Positions 44,097-54,299 of a stretch of DNA of 64,000 bases are shown in pieces; the stretch's first letter is position 1, and the number at the start of each line of letters is the position of its first letter. A program made the position numbers and the translations under genes. The notes under the pieces are model-generated. The model was not told where the DNA came from, made no database searches, and saw nothing but the letters and a program-made list of their open reading frames with translations. The stretch covers positions 124,001 to 188,000 of the forward strand of contig JAODTK010003521.1 in NCBI GenBank assembly GCA_026419785.1, written 5' to 3'. The stretch is from Sclerodactyla briareus. Its lineage: Eukaryota; Echinodermata; Holothuroidea; Dendrochirotida; Sclerodactylidae.

Positions 44097-44720
44097 AGGA
44101 CAACTGCAAAATGAATTACAAAGAGGCTAGTGAATTAGACTGGAGAAAAACTGAATGCGTCAGTTCCAAACCCTTTCATACAACAAGAAGTTCATCCTAC
44201 TTTCCATTACAGAGTTGCAGTCCTTTGAAATTTGTGGCATGTGTATTGTGCAAGAGCGAAAAGCATCCCATCATGCAATAATATTTGATGTCATACTTGC
44301 ACAACTCTTCACATAATCTTTGTTTTCTATTGAAATTCACAGTCCATGGGAGACTGTGTTTCCAGTCCACAGTCTCCCATGGGCTGGAAACAGTCCATGG
44401 GAGAGGGATTGCTGTAGTGGGTTGGTAGGTTTTGATGGTTACTTTGGTGAGAGAAAGACAACAGAACTTTGCTAAAATGTTGACTTATCCAACAAAATGA
44501 AACAATGAAAACATGACATAACTTCCTGGGTTGTCCAAGTGGACGTCATGCGTTATTGGGAAATTGGGATTCTCCCAAATTTCTGTGCATAATGGACCAA
44601 ACTTTGAAGGCCAATAACTCCACATAGGAGCATCTTATTAAAATGGGGTTTTGGACCTATAGTTACAGTTTTCCATTCTCCACGTATAACCTCTGTTGTA
44701 TTCAAGCCTGCAGTTGTCCT
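44097..44720. mobile_element. TTAA-flanked MITE, copy 1 (624 bp, internally deleted)
   Basis: Ends AGGACAACTGCA and TGCAGTTGTCCT are a perfect 12-bp inverted pair, each abutted by TTAA (44,093-44,096 and 44,721-44,724), so the inverted word is 16 bases long overall. A longer colinear copy occupies 48,234-49,258. Compared with it, about 400 bases are missing from the middle, and the junction carries the palindrome at 44,344-44,382. TTAA flanks fit a piggyBac-type duplication, but a TA duplication (Tc1/mariner-type) with longer ends is equally compatible. Non-coding. Confidence 0.8.
44344..44382. repeat. Perfect 15-bp-arm palindrome inside the MITE
   Basis: CCATGGGAGACTGTG (44,344-44,358), a 9-base loop, then CACAGTCTCCCATGG (44,368-44,382). 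CAGTCCATGGGAGAG follows again at 44,391-44,405, giving a third partial copy. Confidence 0.95.
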
Positions 44721-44729
44721 TTAAACTGC

Positions 44730-45485
44730 CATGATCGACAGTGATTAGTTCCTGCCACCCAACCGAAGTTACCCAATTACTCATCGAGGTCCGACCTGTA
44801 AATGCTAAGTTAATGCACGACACATACTTTCGAAAAACAAAAACAAAAACCATTTGGGATTTGCATAAAAATTTACAAAAAAATTTCCCCACATGTGTGG
44901 TCATCATTCCGGGTGAAATTTGTGAAAAAAAATGAACAGTGCAATTTGCTCAAACTTCGTTGAAACGACCTGCTCCTAGTAATAGTGTGACCTCCATGCA
45001 AAGGATCCCTATTTGCACCATATTTCATCAGGAATACTGTAGGTATTGTTACTGTATGGAATTTTCAAATGTCATCTTAGCCTCAAGTATAGATCAGTTA
45101 AAATCTGGAATAAATTGCCAATCAAAATTAAGATGTGTAACTGTTCCACATTTAAAAAAATGTATGTTTAAAATGTTCAAATGTTGCTAATGAATCCTGA
45201 AACTGTCACAATTCATGAGGGTTGGGGGTTGACTGTCTCGGGTGGGGGGGGTCATTTATGAATGCATATTGTTCAATTTTTCTGTTCTGTTCCTAGGGAG
45301 TGCACCACCTTGATAAGCCTCTAGGGTTCAAAGTTCACTTCGGCAATACCAACCTCCTCCCCTCCCCATAAAGTTCACTTCCTTCCACATTACTGAATTA
45401 TGCATATTCACTCTGGTATGTATTCTTAGCTTATAATGTGGAAAAATGAACAAATTGAACTGAATAGGATGCATGCAGCAGTACT
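44730..45485. other. Unassigned stretch
   Basis: No gene or repeat supported. Confidence 0.35.
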
Positions 45486-45487
45486 CG

Positions 45488-45622
45488 TTAAAGTTCCATT
45501 CAGCCATTATTTCATGTCATCTCTCCAGCACAAAAGCTATGAAGTTCTCTTGTAGATGGGGTATCCAATGATGGCATTCATTCAGTTTCTTGAATATTGC
45601 AAAGGCTTGAATGGAACTTTAA
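45488..45622. mobile_element. Small TTAA-flanked MITE (135 bp)
   Basis: TTAAAGTTCCATTCA (45,488-45,502) and TGAATGGAACTTTAA (45,608-45,622) are a perfect 15-base inverted pair. The organisation is like that of the 44 kb MITE (TTAA then AG..), but the sequence is different. Non-coding centre. Confidence 0.7.
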
Positions 45623-46365
45623 TATTGTTAGGTAGACACACCAGATAACCAAGAGTTTCCATTCACTAATAGAAGGCACCTAGCCTTATCACCCTGCCTC
45701 TTCCAATTGAGCCTGACCCATCCCCCCCCCAATCCCCCGGAGGTACCCATAAAGCTACCAACCAACCAATGCATTAGCCCCCCTGCCTTATAAACCTACC
45801 ACTTGCTTTAAAACCTACTCATGAGTGTTGGCAGAGTATTACCATACTTCTTATTCTGCAGTGCTCAAGTTTCCTGAGTAGAGTGCAGCTGTATCCCACG
45901 GTTTCCAGTTGACAGTCGAAGGCTTCCTTCGGGAGGGACATAGAGAGAGGGACTATGTCGAGAGGCAGCTCATCTCGAGCTACACGACATCCACAGGTTG
46001 GACATTACTCATTAGGCAGTTGTAGGAATGTGAGCGGTTCATTTGCCACAGGCTCATGTCTATATGTACGTCTCTGATATTCACAGTGTTATGACTGTTA
46101 TCTGTATGCGCACTTGTAATATCAATGGTTGGGTTTCTTGTCTATCAGTGCTTAATAATTGGCTTAGGAATTGACTCACACATCTAAATGGTTTAGGAAA
46201 GTATTTAGCACACATCTGCAGTCTAATTTAATCTCCACCAGTATGGTAGGCAATCTTTAGGTTTCGGAGGCCTTCGTCCAATTGTGCAAAGGAGGCTCTC
46301 TTGAGTCTTTTTGTTCGGAGTCTAGACATATTGACCTGTGTCAATAATATATTGAACAGTTTTAA

Positions 46366-46837
46366 CCCTCTAATTGCTATTGATAACTTTGTTAGAACAG
46401 TCACATATTACCTTGGCACCACGCAACTGGTGACTGTAAGTCGACAAAGTGTTTCGGCAGTTATTGGGAAATTTGTGTTTGTGAGGCACCCCCTAGAGAT
46501 TGTGAAATTATTTTTAACAGTACATACCATGATGGGGGGGTTACATTTGAAAATTCAGAGGAAATTCACATTAAGTGGAACCCTATCCGTGTTAAAGGAC
46601 TGAGGAGAGAGGCCAGGGGTGTCACTTGCAGGGGTAGATTATAAGATACCCTCTTAGTGCCATAAGACGGAGCATTCAATTCTGGAAAACAAAACAGGTT
46701 TTGTACTCTGAATTTTTGTTAGACCGCATCTTCTCTGCCAAAATCGTCAAGGAAAATCAGGTCTTCAAAAGTGGTTTGTGTCTGAAAATAGCGGCGCTGG
46801 AGAGCACCCAGTGAGAAAAATAGCTGGCACTGGAAGG
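46366..46837. mobile_element. Candidate piggyBac-like MITE (472 bp)
   Basis: TTAA at 46,362 is followed by CCCTCTAATTGCTA. At the other end TGGCACTGGAAGGG is followed by TTAA at 46,838. A CCC..GGG end with TTAA duplication is the piggyBac hallmark. The inner ends agree at 9 of 14 positions. The frame 46,301-46,603 overlaps the left part and shows no transposase motif. Confidence 0.45.
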
Positions 46838-46844
46838 GTTAAAC

Positions 46845-47815
46845 GCTCTCTGAAAACCTGGACCTGGTATGGCAATGCTTTCTTGGGCCATATTAGTATA
46901 GCCTCAGCAGATGTCTCGTCAACTTTCCCATAATAGGTGCATGCAGTCAACAAGGGAATGGGAATGTGATGCTGTTGGTTTGAAATAAACGAACCTTGGA
47001 GTTGGTGCATTCTTGTTCCCCTTCCCTGTGACTTTCAACAACGCTGTGCAGACAGGAAAAAATTGGAAATGTGAAGGAACTTCTCGGCTCTACTCATCCG
47101 GGGGAATTCCCTTCTCTTCGATGTTTTCAATCTTGATAAACATGTCTTTCACCCCTTCCAGCACACTATGCCTCATGATAGGAGAGTAGTCATGATTGGA
47201 AATGATACAGCCTTCTCTAAATCTCCCAGCCTGTTAGAATTTATCATACAGCCTCCCCTAAATCTTCCATGTCTGTACTGGATGGTTTGTGCATTATATA
47301 ATATTCACGGAAAGAGAAGAGAAAAAGAGGTTTTTAAGCCTCACAACCAGCTAGGCTAGTTGAGTGATATGTATCTGCCATGTTAGCCTCCCTGTACCCC
47401 CCTTCCTATTCACAGGCCTGCCCTGCCTGTGAGTGTTTGTCTCTTTGAGCTCTCAAATGGTGTCACTTGAAGGTTTTCCGACCAAACTTGGATACAGTTA
47501 TTTTTGCCCTCCGGGACTCTTGAACTCCTCCAGCCCAAATAATGATTCAAGGGGCATATTATGGGCCATAATGTAGAAAATTGACATGCCTTCCTGTGTC
47601 CTTCCTCTCCACATTAAGATTGGATTGCCATCATACTTCAGCGTTGTCATTGACTAGTGGGACTTATGGGGTGTTCAGGGATTTACGATCAATAATAAGC
47701 TTCCTGGTCACACTGATGAACACAGACAATAGGAGAATAACTAAGGGGTATCAGGAAGAATTCATTATCTCCAATTCCCAGATATTTTAATGTTTTATCT
47801 CCAACTCCCTTCTCA
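46845..47815. other. Unassigned stretch
   Basis: No gene supported. GGGGTGTTCAGGGATTTACG at 47,670-47,690 is a scrap of the 155-bp-unit family. Confidence 0.4.
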
Positions 47816-47819
47816 AATA

Positions 47820-47960
47820 ACAGTTACTTATTTGTATTTAATTCACTTATTTTTCGTTTGATGCAGTTGTTATACAATGTTATTTTGTGCACTCCATGAT
47901 TTATTTTGTCATCTTAGGGTGGGGCGAAAATAAAGAATTTGAGAGTTGAAATAATTCCTC
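47820..47960 (+). other. Possible transcript 3' end (LINE or gene) with AATAAA
   Basis: T-rich DNA, GTTATTTTGTGCACTCC and TTAGGGTGGGGCGAAAATAA then AGAATTTGAGAGTTGAAAT. The GGTGGGGCG-x-x-AATAAA-GAATTTGA pattern resembles LINE 3' ends. No coding block is attached. Confidence 0.35.
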
Positions 47961-48233
47961 TTTTATTTTTTAATTCTTTCGATTTTTGGCTTCACCCATT
48001 ATTATTAAGACTGGTAATATTTAATTAATTATTCCAATATTCCTGTGTCCTCGTGAGCACTAGTTGAGTGAAAGCTATTTAACTGCAGGTATTCAAATAC
48101 AGGTTCTTCGAAGCAGTCAAATGTTATGCGACATATTACGCTATCTGCACAACGTCTGGTCACTCTCCTAGAAGTTGAAATTTAAGAACATGGAAAGTTG
48201 TATCATGAAATAATTAATTTATCTGAGACTTAA

Positions 48234-49258
48234 AGGGCAAGTTTCGTGCAATGATTAATTATAAAGTGCTGTTATATAATGGAGAAAACTGAATCCCAAC
48301 TTTCATAGACGTTTCCTGTTACGGAGTTGTCCTTTGAAGTTTTGTGCATTTGTATTTATGCCAGAGTGAAAAACATCCCATATGCAATAACAACTGATGT
48401 CATACTTGCACACCCTGCACACATCTTTGTTTTCTGTGTTTGAGATCAAACAAAATGTAGTTACATGTTAAACTTGGAGATGGCGCTGCCATTTTCCCCT
48501 CACCCTACTACTAGTTTGTTATTTTTCATTACCTATTATACAGTGTCTAATGAGCAATCCGATGGACGCTTTTCCAATGAATTACTCAAGTATATCCTGT
48601 GGAGATGAAATTAACACTGAATTGACTAAATATTATGTACACTATTTCTAAATATTTGACAAAGAATTATAATGAAAAACAGTACCTCTATAACTACAAG
48701 AGGGAAAAAAAGAAAAACAGTACTTTATAACTACAAGAGTGAAAACAAAATCTTATCAAAATGGCTGTACCCTGCTGAACATCAAAACTGGCCAGATCTC
48801 GAAAAGTAACAATTTTATTCTTCGATCAATATTTCTCGATCAAATTTGGGGTTCATTGCATGTTGGTCTCTAATTTGACTTGTTCGTTCAATTTTGGAAA
48901 ATCAGACTTACATTCCCCTTTAATTTCACTTCGAAAAGCATTATCTATGGGAGAGGATTGCTGTTGTAGTGGGTTGTTTAGGTGTTGGATGGTTATTGCC
49001 GTGAGGAAAGACAGCAGAACTTTTGCTAAATGTTAACTTAATTGAACGAAATGAAACAATGAAACAAATAAACATGATTTCCTGTGTTCGTCACGTGTGA
49101 TGTCATGAGTTATTGCACAATTGGGATTTTCTCCAATATCTGCATAATGGGACCAAACTTTGAAAAGTATTGAAATGGGGTTTGGAGCTAGTACAGTTTT
49201 TCAAAATGTGTTTACAAACGAAATAACCTCGGTTGTATCCAAGCCTGCATGTTGTCCT
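48234..49258. mobile_element. TTAA-flanked MITE, copy 2 (1,025 bp, longer form)
   Basis: Left TTAA then AGGGCAAGTTTCGTG, right GCATGTTGTCCT then TTAA (49,259-49,262). Blocks shared with copy 1: GAGAAAAACTGAAT-like, GTTGTCCTTTGAA, CTGATGTCATACTTGCACA, TCTTTGTTTTCT, then, after an extra 400 bases here, TATGGGAGAGGATTGCTG, GACAGCAGAACTTTTG, CATAATGGGACCAAACTTTG and CAAGCCTGCA. CCCCTTTAATTT at 48,916-48,927 is a possible internal end. Non-coding. Confidence 0.7.
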
Positions 49259-49261
49259 TTA

Positions 49262-49860
49262 AAAGTCAAAGACCATCTAGGGTCATACTGGCTGACATAT
49301 ATAATATGTGGGTTGCTGTCAATATAGAACATGATGCTCCTTCAACAAAATGAATTGTCTCTATAGTTACAATGTAGTGGATCATAAGTAGTATTGTTCA
49401 ATACTATAGTATATAGATGGTGTTCAGGAAGTCAAACAGGGGTCAGCTATGGGTGGATATGCAAGTTGTTCAGTATGGATGTACCAATGCTATACATATA
49501 GGGTGTTCAGGCATCTGGCTGGGTTGTCAGTTTCGAAATTGAAGGAAGAAAGCAACTCTCTAGCCCCCACAGAATGAATTGCATGACTAATAGGGCATAT
49601 GTGGTGTTTAACGAGTCGTGGTCACCTAGAGGTCTATTTTGGCTTCTGTGAAATTTAGTTGGATGATCATGAAAGTTTCTCAACATTATCGGGGGGGAGG
49701 GGGGGGGGGATATTGTGTTCTGGAATCAGATGCTGTGGGTAATATTTGAAAAGTCGTATACAGCCTACTGCTGGACAAGGTTGAGCTCCTGCACCATTCG
49801 TGCTCTAGTTTTTTCAATGCGAGGACACTGACATGTGTACAGTATGTTGGTGACCCATAT
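49262..49860. repeat. Diverged member of the 155-bp-unit family
   Basis: AAAGACCATCTAGGGTCATA, TAGATGGTGTTCAGGAAGTC, ATAGGGTGTTCAGGCATCTG and ATTTTGGCTTCTGTGAAATT match blocks of the array at 34.3-35.3 kb. The MITE copy 2 ends exactly where this starts, so it may have inserted into this repeat. A G-rich run lies at 49,692-49,711. Confidence 0.5.
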
Positions 49861-49864
49861 GCCT

Positions 49865-51345
49865 ACCTAATGATATAAATAGTTTATTCTCAGTACTGAA
49901 CAGTGAATGAGCGAATTTGCTTTGTATAGTCATTTGGAGTTTTCCCCTCTGGCCCCACTATCACCCCAATATAGGTTCATTGAGGCAGTTGTTCCAATTG
50001 CTGTTGTCGTTCAGCCCAGTCATTCACCAATTGAATAAGCTAGTTAAGGGTGAATGAAATCTATAGACTTCACCTGGAGTGTGGAATGCTGGTTGCTACC
50101 AATACCACTCGAGCAATGCCGTAACAAGGCAGTCGTCTAGGGGCCACCCTATGGTGCAGTGAATGTGGAGTGAGTGAAACACATCCGGTTTGCATCGGTG
50201 ATAAGTTGGGAGTGCACTCGTTAGGAATCCTGATAGACAGCCCTGCAAAACAGTAAGATTCTTAGATAGAAGCCTCGTCTGCTTCTGCGATATATTGGGA
50301 ATGATTTTTGTACAACGTAGCTGAAATACTACCAGCAGTAATAATAATAAATCCGGATTTTATTAATATCTACTTGCAAGGTTAATTAATTTCATTGATG
50401 GTAAGTTTCTCTTTGATTTCTCCTATACATTTCTATATGGGTGAATAGAATACAGTATCTCATGACATCACGAGGGAAGATGCGAAAGCGTCCTTAACCA
50501 TAACACTAAATGCCGCTAAATTTTTTGTCGTTGATGAAGATGATACTGAATAAATAAAGCTGTATCACGTAAATTTCACTGCAGACAGTAACCAGTACTA
50601 CACTTCATACATGCGATAGATTCGTATTTGTAATATTATTGCCAATGTGCGCCTTTGAATTGAGCTAAAATGGGACCACCATTCAAATTTGCCTAATGTT
50701 TTCTTGGTTCTGATCATGTCAATTTTCAAAGTAGCTCTTCCACACAAAGTGGTTGGGAGGGGGGGGGTGGCAGTTCGGGGAGGGGGCAGTATTTAGGAGC
50801 ATATGGATTTAGTCAAAGAGCAGTCTCTTTAAAAGTAGCCATGCAGAATATCAGAAAACAGATTTGCTTAATTTTATCTCACACATCCCAGGGTACCATT
50901 GAGCTAGTTGTTTTACAATTAATAAGGTTAACACCAGCATTCTATTTCCCCAATCACACCCTGGTACTAACAAGCGCTGCCTGTGGTCCTTTTATCTGAG
51001 TCATGTGGGCTTAATTGATAGCATTGAAAACTTGAACCTGACCCAGTCATCCCAACACCATGGTTTACCAACCTATGAATTTTTTGGCCAAACTCCCAGA
51101 TTCTGATGGAAAAATTAACCTCAACAGACTAAAAATAAAATCAACCAACAGTGATGGAAAAATGTAAATTTCCCGGAAGGAGAAGTTATTCCCAGAAAAT
51201 TTACCCACGATCTCCCCTAAAATTGAAGATTTTCTCCAGTTGCAAATTTCCCTCCAGATGGCAAGATTTCCTGGCGGAAGCTTCCCAATTCCGAATGTTT
51301 GCCACCCATGTCAACCAAGTTCCATCATACCTATAGGCCAATGTG
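49865..51345. other. Unassigned stretch
   Basis: No gene or repeat supported. The frames at 51,151-51,518 have no recognisable motif. Confidence 0.4.
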
Positions 51346-51352
51346 TCCATTC

Positions 51353-51990
51353 TTGTCTCGCATGGCAAAAATTCAAGGAGAGACGTAAATGATAACTTTT
51401 GCCTTGTGTGTTGTGTATGGGCCCGCTTTCTCGTAGCAAGATTCTGCCGACAGTAAGACTGATGTGATGAAATTTGGTATGGTAGTATTGGTTCATCAGA
51501 TTCGGACACAAAAGTCACTAATTAAGTAGGGTATGTACCTATTTTATGTAATTCAAGTTCCATTCAGCTTGAAATATTCGAGAAAATAAGCATCAATGAT
51601 ATTGAAAGGGAATGCCATTGTTGAAATCTCACAAGTAGAAACTTAGTCACACTCACTTGAAGGTTACTCAATGTGTCTATTTGATAATTATGCAAAATCC
51701 CATAGTTGGTTGGATTTCCATGAAACCTGGTGGGTATGGTGACCTTCAGTTCCAAAACTTTTTAACATTGATTCAGGTCACTGGAGGTCATTCAATTTGC
51801 CTGACTTGCATAATTCATGCGAAATCCAAAGTTAGTGGGATTTCCATGAAACATCTGGGGGAAGGTTTGCCTTTAGTTTGTAGTTTACTTCTAGTCACAT
51901 TTCCATAAAACTCTTTGTACTCCTTTGGTAGACATGGTCAGTAATCAGTCCTTATGAATTTGAAATTGGTCAACCCACCGTTGGCGCCAC
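51353..51990 (+). repeat. GGTCA-family element with hairpin and about 125-bp units
   Basis: GTCTCGCATGGCA..TTCAAGGAGAGAC (51,353-51,382) is the hairpin of element A, followed by TTGTGTGTTGTGTATGGG. Further right, GGATTTCCATGAAAC recurs at 51,713 and 51,839. The end (51,890-51,970) matches 180-260 of the window. AGGTCACTGGAGGTCATTCA at 51,775-51,794 is another AGGTCA direct repeat. Confidence 0.6.
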
Positions 51991-51999
51991 TCTTGCGGC

Positions 52000-52490
52000 A
52001 ATTGCTTAGTCCCAGATACCTCAGCTTTCAACTTTACCATTTTTGTGAAGCATTCAAAATATGGGAGAACATTATAATACCTCCATTAGAGTGTAGAGGT
52101 ACTTTCATTCACACCCCCATTATGGACACAATGATGAATCGTCCGAATGAATAAAGTACCAATTGTAGTAAAACCTGATGACGACTGACCCAGTTTCATC
52201 TCTTCAAGTGGAACTCTCAATGATGCTGTATTGAATCAGCCCTGGTGGAATGAGAGAGTGGATTTCACAGCTTGTATGGTCTGTAGTAGCGCCTGGTCAG
52301 GGGATTACCCAGGGTGATGGGCACAGGCCGTCCAAATAGGTGGTTCCATGAAATTTGACAGTGAAATGTGAATGCATACACTAGATGGAAACAGTCTTTA
52401 GAAATATGGGCATCGTCGTTGTATTACCCACCCCATACCCAAGGTGGGAGAGGTCGTATTTCCCTGGGGGATATGTGGTTTTGTCTGGCC
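52000..52490. other. Unassigned stretch
   Basis: No gene or repeat supported. Confidence 0.35.
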
Positions 52491-52499
52491 GCCGCCGAC

Positions 52500-52960
52500 G
52501 GAGAAAAACTTTCGTGCTTCGCGCGATAGATATCAAACACATTGTCGGATCGACTTGAACTTTGCACACATGTTTATTGGATGGAAATCTGGGATGAGTG
52601 CGAAAGTTGGGACAACACCGCACCACACGAGGCAAGCCATCTGGCTTTTTTACGAAACTTTTTTATCGCTGATGGGGCTCATTTCCGAACATGGCCGATC
52701 GTTTTGGGACTAACCTTCATTTTCGTCCCATGAGACCCCACCAGGCGGGCCATTTTGGATTTTTTTAACGAAAGATTTTTATCACTGATTTTCATGTTTT
52801 GGAACTTGGCAATTGTTTTGGGACCAACTTTCGCTCTCTCCCCATGGGACATCACCCAGTGGCCATCTTGGGATTCGGGGAAGAACAATTTGTCACTGAT
52901 TTGCACATTTCCAAACATAGCCATCATTTTGGGACCAAACATTTTAGAGCCTCCTCGACC
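52500..52960. repeat. About 113-bp tandem repeat, three units
   Basis: TATCGCTGATG, then GGAACTTGGC/GAACATGGCC and TTTTGGGACCAAC recur with the TATC/TGTC mark at 52,664, 52,780 and 52,891 (steps 116 and 111). GGCCATTTTGGATT and CCCATGGGACATCACC lie between. The upstream GCCGCCGCCGACGG probably belongs to the same element. Confidence 0.8.
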
Positions 52961-53084
52961 CCAACCAATATCAGTCGTATCAAATGAGATTGACACTGTC
53001 TCTCTCACTGATTGCTAAAATGTGGGGATATACATTTGGCGGTTCACCCGAAATCAACAAATTAGTGAATTTTTTTAACAAAAT

Positions 53085-53720
53085 AAATTGGCAAAATGTT
53101 GCTTGTAACATGTTAACTTTTCCCCACCTGGGTGGATGAAGCTCAAACTTGGTTGTGTGTTCCTTAATGATTATCAATCCCTATTGTTTCGGGGTCAGGT
53201 TGGAGGTCATCAGAGGTCAAAGTCAATTGATGGGACCATCAAGAGTGTGTGGCAGGCGGAGTATTATACGTTATTCAATTTTGGTATTGACCATTGACCA
53301 TTCATTTGGGGGGAAAAGTAAAAACGTACGGTTCGTCTGACATAGGGAACAGAAAATGGCTAGTGGGCGGTGCTACACAAGATATGACAGAACCTTGGGG
53401 TATTTGGAGGGTTATGCAGAGGTCATGAAGGTCACAATGGTACTAGTAAAAAAAGAGGGTCCCACAGCGCTCGGTCTGATCAAGTTGGGGGTTCAAATGT
53501 GTGGCAGTTTCCTCATGGGAACCCCTGTTGTTGTTCTTTGGGTAGATGGGGGTCGCTTTGCTAGATAGAAAATTTTGTGGAAAGTCAAAATCTGGCAATT
53601 TAACCAAGGGCCCGCATTTTACAAGATAAACTCGACCGACTGAATAGATAAACTCAAACTCTTGGTATTTGTGTTGCTCATGATGAGTGCATGAGTTCAT
53701 TGTGTTCTGGTGCTGGCAGC
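53085..53720 (+). repeat. HINE-like core units, two decayed copies
   Basis: GCTTGTAACATGTTAAC, CCCCACCTGGGTGGATGAAG, TTGTGTGTTCC and CCCTATTGTTTCGGGGTCAG match the 313-bp unit. A second unit runs from about 53,600 (GATAAACTCGACC, GATGAGTGCATGAG). The perfect DR4 AGGTCAtcagAGGTCA lies at 53,204-53,219. Confidence 0.7.
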
Positions 53721-54059
53721 AGAGTTCTGAAATTCTTAAAACACGAGGAGGTGCAGAAATATTATGTAAAGAGGGATAAGGACCAAGCATATCCTGGTGC
53801 TGATTTAGACAATAAATTGCCACTTCTGTTTGTGTGGTGTCAAAGTCCTTGATCATGTTGCCGAATCCGTCTGTTTTTTTTTTTTTGGGGGGGGGAGGAG
53901 GGTTAGTCTGTCATTCTGAATGAAAGTGACTGCATGGGCATCTGGCCAAAATGCTGCAGACTATATGAAAAATATTAAATAGCCCGTTATCACTACTCAC
54001 AGAACTGTACCAAAAGCTTTCAGAAGTGGCTACTTCTCACTGACAGACCCCCACCATCC

Positions 54060-54293
54060 AATGCACATGCAATTTTGTTCTATTGCGACACACAAGGCGT
54101 CACTTAGTGTGGTTCCTGGGGAAAACTTAACCAGAGGAGCAACTACAGTTGTTCACATCCACTCAACAAGGTATCACAAGACATTGAGGAGAACTGCCTT
54201 GCCTAGGAGCACTCGGAAAGCCCCCAGGCTACCTGGGATTCAGGACGCATAATGCTAGATTACAGTGCTCTACGGACGGAGCTATTCCGCCTC
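54060..54293 (-). mobile_element. tRNA-derived SINE, minus strand, decayed
   Basis: The minus strand opens with GGAATAGCTCCGTCCGTAGA (decayed box A, near 54,290-54,271). CCTGAATCCCAGG stands at the box-B position. AGTGCTCCTAGGCAAGGCAG and TTCTCCTCAATGTC follow, the CTTGGGCAAGGCAC module of the SINE family at 17.7 kb. Confidence 0.55.
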
Positions 54294-54299
54294 CCTGGC

